Origin: JAZQLP01 sp045629205 | Lineage (GTDB): Bacteria > Bacillota > Clostridia > Oscillospirales > UBA644 | DNA: 8,668 bases | Assembly (NCBI GenBank): GCA_045629205.1 | Contig: JAZQQT010000059.1 | Span: 1-8,668, forward strand | Direction: 5' to 3' | In this document: positions 1 through 5,234 of the stretch, in pieces | Position numbering within the stretch: the first letter of the stretch is position 1 | Layout: each line of letters begins with the position of its first letter | The notes under the pieces: model-generated | What the model saw: only the letters and a program-made list of their open reading frames with translations | The model's database searches: none | Told to the model about the DNA's origin: nothing | Program-made: the position numbers and the translations under genes

Positions 1-419
1 TAATGTTTGGCAATTTTAACAAGAGAAACATACGGAACTGAAGATTTGGTAATTTTAATCAATGATCCACCAAAAAAATTACCGAATCCAACGCCGAACG
101 TTGTTAATGCCAACCCAGTAACATTTTGATTTGCACGTAAAGTTATGGTTAAAAAAGAATATATTAAAGATGCGAATAAAGAACCTATCAAACAAGAAAG
201 TAATGGAATTAAAACAGCAAAAACAGGAATAATATAAAGTCCGCTATTTTGATATAAAAAACCTCCGATTATACCAGAAATTGCACCTATATACATTATT
301 CCGGGAATTCCAAGATTAAGATTTCCGGATTTTTCCGTTAAAATTTCACCCGTTGAACCGAATAACAAAGGGGTTCCCTGCATAATTGCTCGGGTAATTA
401 ATCCAAATACAAATTCCAT
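1..419 (-). CDS. ABC transporter permease, BPD_transp_2 type (second permease of BMP-type purine importer), 3' end cut by window
   Basis: Reading leftward from ATG at 419, an uninterrupted frame of 139 codons runs off the window edge; the family is usually about 300 residues, so roughly the first half is seen. It is an inner-membrane channel subunit of a nucleoside-type ABC importer (NupQ/YufQ-like). Residues 17-45 carry the family signature region (TPLLFGSTGEILTEKSGNLNLGIPG is split here as GSTGEILTEKSGNLNLG at 21-37, then IPGIMYIGA). Hydrophobic segments lie near residues 38-56, 61-91 and 100-118, and a conserved-looking RANQNVTGLAL stretch at 95-105 precedes the third. The start is one base after the stop of the upstream permease gene, and its ribosome site lies inside that gene's last codons, so translational coupling is likely. 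The pairing of two different permeases with one fused ATPase is the normal composition of this importer class. Family assignment is strong; the exact substrate is inferred from xpt at the head of the operon. Confidence 0.9.
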   Translation of the reverse strand, partial: MEFVFGLITRAIMQGTPLLFGSTGEILTEKSGNLNLGIPGIMYIGAISGIIGGFLYQNSGLYIIPVFAVLIPLLSCLIGSLFASLIYSFLTITLRANQNVTGLALTTFGVGFGNFFGGSLIKITKSSVPYVSLVKIAKH

Positions 420-420
420 A

Positions 421-1545
421 TTATTTCACCCCCGTATTTATAATTTTATCTTGTTTAGCTGAATTTCTTTTAATTTTATATCTTATAAAGAACTCTCCGC
501 CAATGATAAAAAACAAAATTATACCGGTAATTATATCTGAAAAAGAAGTATTTAGTCCACACGTGGTTGAAACTTCTACAGCCCCTTGCTGTAAAAATAC
601 AATAAGTAAAGATGAAAGAATCATATATAACGGGTTAAACTGAGATAACCATGAGACTATAATTGCGGTAAATCCTCTGCCTCCGGCAATTTCTGTTGAA
701 ATAGAATGCGAGGTTCCAGCAACAAGCATTAAACCTATAAAGCCGCAAATAGCTCCGGAAAGGACCATTGTTCTGATTGTTACTTTTTTAACATCGATAC
801 CAACATAACGAGCAGTGTTCTCACTTCCGCCGACAACTGCAATTTCATATCCATGCTTACCGTATCTTAAATATACATAGATAAAAACAGTCAATAAAGC
901 AACAATAATAAGATTACCATAACATGACTCGCCATCAATACGAGGCAACCATCCGTTTTTTAACAAAGACGGTCCTACAGTATTAGATCCTGATGGATCT
1001 GCAATTTTCAAGAACCATTGAATTAATTGTATGGCAATATAATTCATCATTAAAGTAAACAAAGTTTCATTAGTATTAAAATATGCTTTAAAAACTGCAG
1101 GTAAAAAAGCCCAAACTACGCCGGCTAATATACTAACCACAATCATATTTATAATCAAAATTGGTGTAGAAACAAAATCGCCAAAATACAACATTACAGC
1201 TGCGGTTGCCAAACCACCGACAAGTACCTGCCCTTCTGCACCTATATTCCAAAAACGCATTTTAAATGCAGGAGTAACAGCAAGTGCAACCGCTAATAAA
1301 TATGCTGTATTTTCAAAAGTATCAAGAAGACGAATTTTAGTACCAAAAGCACCGGCAATAAAAGACCTAAATACGTCTAAAGGATTTTTATTTGTAACAA
1401 GAACTGTAACTATTGCCGATAAAACTAATGCAGAGACAATAGATATAAAATAAACAAATATTTTATAATAAAAACTTGATTCTGAACGTTTAACTATATG
1501 AAATGAGGCTTCCTTATTTTTGTTTTCTGAAAATGATTTTTTCAT
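421..1545 (-). CDS. ABC transporter permease, BPD_transp_2 type (first permease of BMP-type purine importer)
   Basis: Inner-membrane channel subunit of a nucleoside-type ABC importer (NupP/YufP-like). With the chosen start the protein is 374 residues. It has a charged N-terminal tail of about 25 residues and then around eight to nine hydrophobic segments (near 28-50, 79-96, 105-121, 125-150, 161-180, 210-227, 258-278, 304-320, 335-355). The family signature FWNIGAEGQVLVGGLATA sits at about 98-115, followed by FNTNETLFTLMMNYIA near 156-171, both typical of this permease type and contacting the ATPase side. Start choice: ATG at 1545 begins MKKSFSENK and has AGAAAGGA about 11 bases upstream, four bases after the stop of the ATPase gene. 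A longer frame from ATG at 1569 (382 residues, overlapping the ATPase gene by 20 bases) or an ATG at 1557 is possible but has no good ribosome site. Function is clear by family; substrate is inferred from the operon. Confidence 0.93.
   Translation of the reverse strand: MKKSFSENKNKEASFHIVKRSESSFYYKIFVYFISIVSALVLSAIVTVLVTNKNPLDVFRSFIAGAFGTKIRLLDTFENTAYLLAVALAVTPAFKMRFWNIGAEGQVLVGGLATAAVMLYFGDFVSTPILIINMIVVSILAGVVWAFLPAVFKAYFNTNETLFTLMMNYIAIQLIQWFLKIADPSGSNTVGPSLLKNGWLPRIDGESCYGNLIIVALLTVFIYVYLRYGKHGYEIAVVGGSENTARYVGIDVKKVTIRTMVLSGAICGFIGLMLVAGTSHSISTEIAGGRGFTAIIVSWLSQFNPLYMILSSLLIVFLQQGAVEVSTTCGLNTSFSDIITGIILFFIIGGEFFIRYKIKRNSAKQDKIINTGVK
426..433 (-). promoter_or_regulatory. Shine-Dalgarno site for the second permease, inside the end of the first
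   Basis: On the minus strand the bases read GGGGGTGA, six bases before ATG at 419. GGTGA matches the anti-Shine-Dalgarno end of 16S rRNA. The site overlaps the last codons and nearly touches the TAA of the upstream permease gene, which supports coupled translation and fixes the start of the downstream gene. Confidence 0.8.
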
Positions 1546-1549
1546 TTTA

Positions 1550-3076
1550 TTATACATCCTTTCTGTCATTTTCAGACTTTGTCATAAGTAATCCAATCTC
1601 TTCTTTTGTAGTTGTTCTTCCATCAACAATTCCTGTTACATGTCCAGAACCAAGAACAAGAACTCTGTCACATAATTCGACCAAAACATCAAGGTCCTCG
1701 CCAACAAAGATTATCGCAACCCCGTTTTTCTTTTGTTCATTTAATAAATTATATATAAGAAAAGAAGAATTAATATCTAAACCTCTGACAGGATATGCAA
1801 CCATTAATACAGTAGGTGAAGATGAAATTTCACGTCCGACCAGAATTTTTTGAACATTTCCACCGGATAACCTGCTGACAGGAGTTGTCAAGTTTGGTGT
1901 AACCACACTCAATTGATCAACAATTGAAGCAGCTAAATCATGTGGCTTTTTTCTATTTACAACAAAGGATGTCCCATCTCTGTAACTTCTCAACATCATA
2001 TTGTCAGTTAAGTCCATATTTGCCACAAGTCCCATTCCTAAACGATCTTCAGGAACAAAGGATAAGCGAACACCGATTTTTCGAATTTCAATCGGAGATT
2101 TATCTCGAAGGTTTTCTTCATTATTTGTAATGGGATTAAAATATAAAATATCACCATCAGTAATATGTTGTAATCCGGCAATAGCCTCAAGTAGTTCACG
2201 CTGACCGTTTCCTGCTATACCGGCAATGCCAAGAATCTCGCCTGATTTAACATTAAAAGATATATCAGACAATATTTTTTTCCCATCATTATTAATACAA
2301 GATAAATTCTTGACAGACAGCCTTATATCACCTTCAAATAATTGTCGGTCAATATTTAAAGAAACTTTTTTACCAACCATCAATTCGGTCAATTCAACAT
2401 CATTTGTTTCAGCAGTATTTAATGTCGCAATATGTTCACCTTTTCTTAAAATCGCAACTCTGTCGGAAATCTCCAAGACTTCATGCATTTTATGTGTAAT
2501 AATGAAAATCGATTTTCCATCTTTTTTCATATTACGAAGAACAGAGAAAAGTACTTCAGTTTCTTGTGGTGTTAAAACAGCAGTAGGCTCATCGAGTATA
2601 AGAATATCTGCTCCGCGATATAATACCTTTAAAATTTCTACAGTCTGCTTTTCAGAAACAGACATCTCATAAATTTTTTTATGAGGATCAATAATAAAAC
2701 CATATCTGTCAGCGATCGATTTGATTTCTTCAGCAGATTTTTTTAATGATTTATCTTGGACACCCAACACAATGTTCTCAGTTGAAGTAAAAATATCAAC
2801 CAGTTTAAAATGTTGATGAATCATTCCGATTTTATATTTGAACGCGTCTTTAGGGCTACGTATCACTGCTTCATTGCCATCAATGAATATCTTGCCGCTA
2901 TCGGGGTAATAAATACCGGCAATCATATTCATTAATGTTGTTTTTCCGCTTCCGTTTTCCCCGAGAACAGCAAGAATTTCACCCTTTTTAAGATTCATTG
3001 AAAGATTATTATTTGCAACAATACCGCCAAAGCATTTTGTTATATTTTTTAATTCAAGAGCGAATGAGTCTTCCAT
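1550..3076 (-). CDS. ABC transporter ATP-binding protein with two fused nucleotide-binding domains (BMP/nucleoside importer)
   Basis: Cytoplasmic motor subunit (NupO/YufO-like, same architecture as RbsA/MglA) that drives uptake with the two permeases encoded downstream. It is 508 residues from ATG 3076. NBD1: Walker A GENGSGKT at 39-46, Q-loop Gln88 in IGMIHQHF, signature region MSVSEKQTVEIL at 138-149, Walker B ILILDEP at 158-164, switch His195 in IITHKMHEV. NBD2: degenerate Walker A GIAGNGQREL at 285-294, canonical LSGGNVQK at 403-410, then VAYPVRGLD at 426-434 where a consensus Walker B would have Asp-Glu, and VGEDLD at 458-463 with no switch histidine. Such asymmetry, one competent and one degenerate ATP site, is usual in this family. 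The signature of NBD1 is looser than the common LSVGxxQ form. The TTG at 3088 in frame is rejected as start because it overlaps the ribosome site GAGG (3083-3086), which is six bases from ATG 3076. Confidence 0.95.
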   Translation of the reverse strand: MEDSFALELKNITKCFGGIVANNNLSMNLKKGEILAVLGENGSGKTTLMNMIAGIYYPDSGKIFIDGNEAVIRSPKDAFKYKIGMIHQHFKLVDIFTSTENIVLGVQDKSLKKSAEEIKSIADRYGFIIDPHKKIYEMSVSEKQTVEILKVLYRGADILILDEPTAVLTPQETEVLFSVLRNMKKDGKSIFIITHKMHEVLEISDRVAILRKGEHIATLNTAETNDVELTELMVGKKVSLNIDRQLFEGDIRLSVKNLSCINNDGKKILSDISFNVKSGEILGIAGIAGNGQRELLEAIAGLQHITDGDILYFNPITNNEENLRDKSPIEIRKIGVRLSFVPEDRLGMGLVANMDLTDNMMLRSYRDGTSFVVNRKKPHDLAASIVDQLSVVTPNLTTPVSRLSGGNVQKILVGREISSSPTVLMVAYPVRGLDINSSFLIYNLLNEQKKNGVAIIFVGEDLDVLVELCDRVLVLGSGHVTGIVDGRTTTKEEIGLLMTKSENDRKDV

Positions 3077-3082
3077 TAATAA

Positions 3083-3086
3083 CCTC
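3083..3086 (-). promoter_or_regulatory. Shine-Dalgarno site for the ABC ATPase gene
   Basis: Minus strand reads GAGG followed by TTATTA and then ATG at 3076. Its position decides for the ATG start over the in-frame TTG four codons upstream, which would lie on top of the site. It begins ten bases after the base of the hairpin at 3097-3128. Confidence 0.7.
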
Positions 3087-3096
3087 AAAACAAAAG

Positions 3097-3128
3097 TTAA
3101 GGCGGGCTCATAAAGGGCACCGCCTTAA
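3097..3128 (-). terminator. GC-rich hairpin with broken T tract: probable leaky intra-operon terminator or 3' stabilising stem
   Basis: Nine complementary bases TTAAGGCGG (3097-3105) pair with CCGCCTTAA (3120-3128). With one bulged base (3119), GCTC (3106-3109) can pair with GGGC (3115-3118), leaving a five-base loop. In the leftward direction of transcription the stem is followed directly by CTTTTGTTTT, a T tract interrupted by G. It lies in the 64 bases between the receptor gene stop and the ATPase start. Such stems between a binding-protein gene and its transporter genes commonly make receptor mRNA more abundant, by partial termination or by blocking 3' exonucleases. Because the ATPase and permease genes have no visible promoter of their own in this gap, full termination is unlikely. 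Confidence 0.7.
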
Positions 3129-3140
3129 AAAAATTATTTT

Positions 3141-4433
3141 TTAATACATTCTATTAATATATTCAATACCATCAATTTCAATATCAAAATATGGTGCGGA
3201 ACGGAATGCATCTCCGGACTCATCAAAATATCCGTCATGAATTACATTTGTATCTCCGGTGTAATCTCCATCAATATCAGCAAGATACTCAGTAAGATGC
3301 TCGCCTTTTACCGTAAAGTTTTCAGTGGCAAATACATGAAGAGTTCCAGATTTGAATTGATTAATAGTATCATTTAATTTTTCAATGGTTCCTTCGGCCA
3401 TTACATCCTGATTAATACCTGAAAGAGCAACAGAGTTTTCAGAAATACCACCACACCAGTTAGCAGGAATGGCTTCACCCTTAATTGTTTTTTCACAAAT
3501 AAGGAGATAATAAGGTGTCCAGTTGATGGCAGATGAAATAATAAATGTGTTTTCACCTGCAGAATATGTGGAACCATTGTATGAAACATTCGGAACACCA
3601 GCCATTTCACAAGCAGAAGGAGCGCCAAGAGAATCTGCATGTTGACTGATTAACACACAATGATCCTGCTCGATAAGAGCGGTTGCTGCTTCTTGTTCAC
3701 CAGGCTGATCATACCAAGACCCGGTAAAACGAACTTTCATTGTAACAGAAGGACATACAGATTTTGCACCGAGATAGAAAGATGTTAATCCGGAAATAAC
3801 TTCAGCATATGTAAATGCACCAACATATCCCATTACAGCTTGTTCAGCCGTAATTTTTCCGGATGCTATCATTTCATTAAGTTTTAAACCGGCAGCAATA
3901 CCTGCAAGATATCTGCCTTCATAAATAGAAGCAAAAGCATTGTGATAGTTGCTTACACCAGCTGTTGTTGCCAATGTTCCTGTTGCATGGCAGAACTGAA
4001 CTTCGGGAAAATCTTTTGCAGCCTGAAGCATATAAGAATCATGTCCGAACGAATCGGCAAATATAACTTTACAACCTGCACCTGCAAGATCTCTGGCTTT
4101 ATTATAACATTCTTCACCTTCAGGAATATTGGTAACAATAATGATCTGATCATCTGTTAAACCAAGAATTTCCTGTAATCTTTTTGCAGCGTTGATGAAA
4201 TTAAGATCGTAAGTTGAGTTTTCATCATGAAGCATAATAAAACCGATTTTAAAATCATCAGGAACTTCATAATCAACAGTAACTTTACCCGCGACGGTAG
4301 TAATCGGAAGCAGTGGCTCTGATTCACCAAGTTTTTTTTGTTCGCCAGCATTATCACTACAAGCAGAAAATGTAAACAAAATGCCGACAATTAGTGCTAA
4401 AGCAAGAAAAAGAGAAATGGCCTTTCTGAACAT
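3141..4433 (-). CDS. BMP-family ABC transporter substrate-binding lipoprotein (PnrA/BmpA-like purine nucleoside receptor)
   Basis: Extracytoplasmic receptor of the importer, 430 residues. A lipoprotein signal peptide occupies residues 1-24: basic MFRK, hydrophobic LFLALALIVGILF, then lipobox FSAC with lipidated Cys25. A short polar linker leads to the BMP domain (PF02608-like) from about residue 60. Family landmarks are IGFIMLHDENSTYDLNFINAAK at about 63-84 (shown in part: HDENSTYDLNFI), VIFADSFGH at 123-131, CHATGT at 148-153, YEGRYLAGIAAG at 171-182, GYVGAFTYAEVISGL at 202-216, and ISQHADSLGAPSACE at 262-276. Known members (TmpC/PnrA, BmpA) bind purine nucleosides. ATG 4433 has GGAGG nine bases upstream. 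It follows xpt by 63 bases with no terminator visible, so the two are probably cotranscribed. At 430 residues it is longer than the roughly 350 typical of PnrA, because of the linker and a C-terminal extension with acidic, Tyr-rich segments (390-430). Ligand identity is inferred. Confidence 0.95.
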   Translation of the reverse strand: MFRKAISLFLALALIVGILFTFSACSDNAGEQKKLGESEPLLPITTVAGKVTVDYEVPDDFKIGFIMLHDENSTYDLNFINAAKRLQEILGLTDDQIIIVTNIPEGEECYNKARDLAGAGCKVIFADSFGHDSYMLQAAKDFPEVQFCHATGTLATTAGVSNYHNAFASIYEGRYLAGIAAGLKLNEMIASGKITAEQAVMGYVGAFTYAEVISGLTSFYLGAKSVCPSVTMKVRFTGSWYDQPGEQEAATALIEQDHCVLISQHADSLGAPSACEMAGVPNVSYNGSTYSAGENTFIISSAINWTPYYLLICEKTIKGEAIPANWCGGISENSVALSGINQDVMAEGTIEKLNDTINQFKSGTLHVFATENFTVKGEHLTEYLADIDGDYTGDTNVIHDGYFDESGDAFRSAPYFDIEIDGIEYINRMY

Positions 4434-4466
4434 TAAAATGTCCCTCCATAAAATAATTTTATCTAA

Positions 4467-4478
4467 AGGTTATAACCT
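4467..4478. other. 12-base perfect palindrome in the xpt-to-receptor gap
   Basis: AGGTTATAACCT is its own reverse complement. It sits in the 63-base gap between the xpt stop and the receptor gene, 34 bases before the receptor start. As RNA it would form only a four-base-pair stem, so it is more plausible as a small protein-binding site or a chance event. The core GTTATAA also occurs on the minus strand of the palindrome at the xpt promoter (5089-5105). No convincing -35/-10 pair accompanies it. Confidence 0.25.
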
Positions 4479-4496
4479 AATAGAACAAATATAAAA

Positions 4497-5069
4497 CTAT
4501 CTAAAAGATATTTCACCATCATTTGACATATAATCTATAATAGCAAGAGATTCAACTTTAAATCCCTTTTCCCGAAGCAAATCACCACCACCCTGATATC
4601 CTTTTTCGATAATAGAAACAAAACCAACTATATCAGCTTTGGCTTGATTACAAATATCTGTTAAGGCAAGAAATGCATTACCTGTTGCAAGGAAATCATC
4701 AACAATCAATATTTTTTCGTTCTGGATAATAAAATCAGAAGAAACTGTTGCAAAAAAATCCAGATCATGCGTAAAAGAATGCGCAGCAGCTGTATAACAT
4801 TTATTGTTATCAATAGAAGCTTTAATTTTCTTAGCAAAAACCAAAGGGACATTTAAGACAGAACCAATCGCAAAACCAAAAGCTATACCACTTGATTCGA
4901 TTGTTAAAACCTTGTCTATCTTATCATTTGCGAATTTATTTGCCACATGAGTTGCCATTTTATTATATAATTCACAATCAATCTGCCGATTTATAAAAGA
5001 ACTTACATCAAGAATATCACTTGAAATAATCTTCCCTTTTGATAATATCAATTGTTTCAGTTCGTGCAT
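4497..5069 (-). CDS. xpt: Xanthine phosphoribosyltransferase
   Basis: Cytoplasmic purine salvage enzyme that transfers ribose 5-phosphate from PRPP to xanthine (guanine more weakly), giving XMP and pyrophosphate. The 190 residues match the full length of Bacillus subtilis Xpt (194), and several stretches are recognisably the same: SFINRQID at 24-31, VLTIESSGIA at 54-63, SFTHDLDFFATVS at 98-110, and IEKGYQGGGDLL near 154-165. The PRPP-binding loop is ILIVDDFLATGNA at 120-132; the usual Xpt form is DDFLANGxA, so the Asn to Thr change is a small variation. ATG 5069 has GAGGA six bases upstream and a consensus promoter about 27 bases upstream. It is the first gene of the leftward operon, ahead of a nucleoside-type importer, which is the main evidence that the importer carries purines. 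No purine nucleoside phosphorylase is in the window, so either free bases are imported or that step is encoded elsewhere. Confidence 0.95.
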   Translation of the reverse strand: MHELKQLILSKGKIISSDILDVSSFINRQIDCELYNKMATHVANKFANDKIDKVLTIESSGIAFGFAIGSVLNVPLVFAKKIKASIDNNKCYTAAAHSFTHDLDFFATVSSDFIIQNEKILIVDDFLATGNAFLALTDICNQAKADIVGFVSIIEKGYQGGGDLLREKGFKVESLAIIDYMSNDGEISFR

Positions 5070-5088
5070 AATATGTCCTCAAAAAAAT

Positions 5089-5105
5089 ATGTTGTATTAT
5101 AACAT
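5089..5105. promoter_or_regulatory. 17-base near-palindrome over the xpt -10 box (candidate operator)
   Basis: ATGTTGTATTATAACAT has matching arms ATGTT and AACAT, and seven of the eight base pairs flanking the central base are complementary. It covers the whole xpt -10 hexamer (5096-5101) and the likely start of transcription, so a bound protein would block the promoter. A second short inverted repeat, ATTCT-AGTA-AGAAT (5104-5117), fills the promoter spacer next to it. The region is very AT-rich, so chance symmetry is a real alternative. It does not resemble the CCGAAC-type PurBox of Bacillus. Confidence 0.35.
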
Positions 5106-5124
5106 TCTAGTAAGAATATGTCAA
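5096..5124 (-). promoter_or_regulatory. SigA-type promoter of the xpt-importer operon
   Basis: On the minus strand, -35 TTGACA (5119-5124) and -10 TATAAT (5096-5101) are both full consensus, separated by exactly 17 bases. An AT-rich stretch just upstream (5125-5150) could act as an UP element. Transcription should begin at about 5088-5090, giving a leader of only about 20 bases before ATG 5069. That leader holds the ribosome site GAGGA (5076-5080) and a run of seven T, and leaves no room for a riboswitch or attenuator. Confidence 0.88.
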
Positions 5125-5160
5125 TCTTTTTTTTAAATTAAAAATTAAAAATTATTTAAA
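5125..5160. other. AT-only spacer between the divergent promoters
   Basis: All bases but one are A or T. It contains an eight-T run (5127-5134) and an imperfect seven-base direct repeat of TTAAAAA around 5138-5153. It lies upstream of both -35 boxes and could serve as an UP element for one or both promoters or as a bent segment. No gene or stable RNA structure is visible in it. Confidence 0.35.
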
Positions 5161-5167
5161 ATAAGGT

Positions 5168-5179
5168 ATGTAATTACAT
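5168..5179. promoter_or_regulatory. 12-base perfect palindrome at the -35 box of the hydrolase promoter (candidate operator)
   Basis: ATGTAATTACAT is its own reverse complement and overlaps the first base of the rightward -35 TTGACT (5179-5184). It is placed so that a dimeric regulator could either block or contact RNA polymerase at the rightward promoter. The end triplets ATG and CAT resemble the arms of the palindrome at 5089-5105, which would fit one regulator acting on both promoters, but the cores differ. Confidence 0.4.
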
Positions 5180-5206
5180 TGACTTTTACATTAAATTTGA
5201 TATAAT
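5179..5206 (+). promoter_or_regulatory. SigA-type promoter of the glycoside hydrolase-isomerase unit
   Basis: -35 TTGACT (5179-5184) and -10 TATAAT (5201-5206) are separated by 16 bases. Transcription should start near 5212-5214, inside a run of nine A (5207-5215), giving a leader of about 22 bases. GGAG at 5224-5227 stands seven bases before ATG 5235. The -35 boxes of the two divergent promoters are about 54 bases apart. Confidence 0.8.
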
Positions 5207-5234
5207 AAAAAAAAATAAGAAACGGAGAAAATAA

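Noticed and set aside
1503..1853. Open frame on the plus strand across the permease/ATPase junction, and similar plus-strand open frames at 1924-2672
   Set aside because: They are antisense to clear protein-coding genes, have no ribosome site or recognisable protein, and reflect codon bias of the opposite strand.
3077..3088. TTG at 3088 as start of the ATPase gene
   Set aside because: It overlaps the GAGG ribosome site that serves ATG 3076 at ideal spacing.
4040..4060. PurBox-like CCGAAC sequence
   Set aside because: It falls inside the receptor coding sequence, far from any promoter, and is explained by codons.
4448..4462. ATAAAATAATTTTAT inverted repeat before the receptor gene as a terminator or hairpin
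   Set aside because: It pairs only A with T, leaves almost no loop, has no T tract in the right place, and lies beside the receptor ribosome site; expected by chance at this composition.
4434..4496. Separate promoter for the receptor gene
   Set aside because: TTGTTC and GATAAA-like boxes on the minus strand are 19 bases apart and poor; no convincing pair, so cotranscription with xpt is preferred.
5070..5234. Purine riboswitch or T-box leader before xpt
   Set aside because: The predicted leader is only about 20 bases, and the upstream AT-rich bases contain no three-way junction or conserved aptamer loops.
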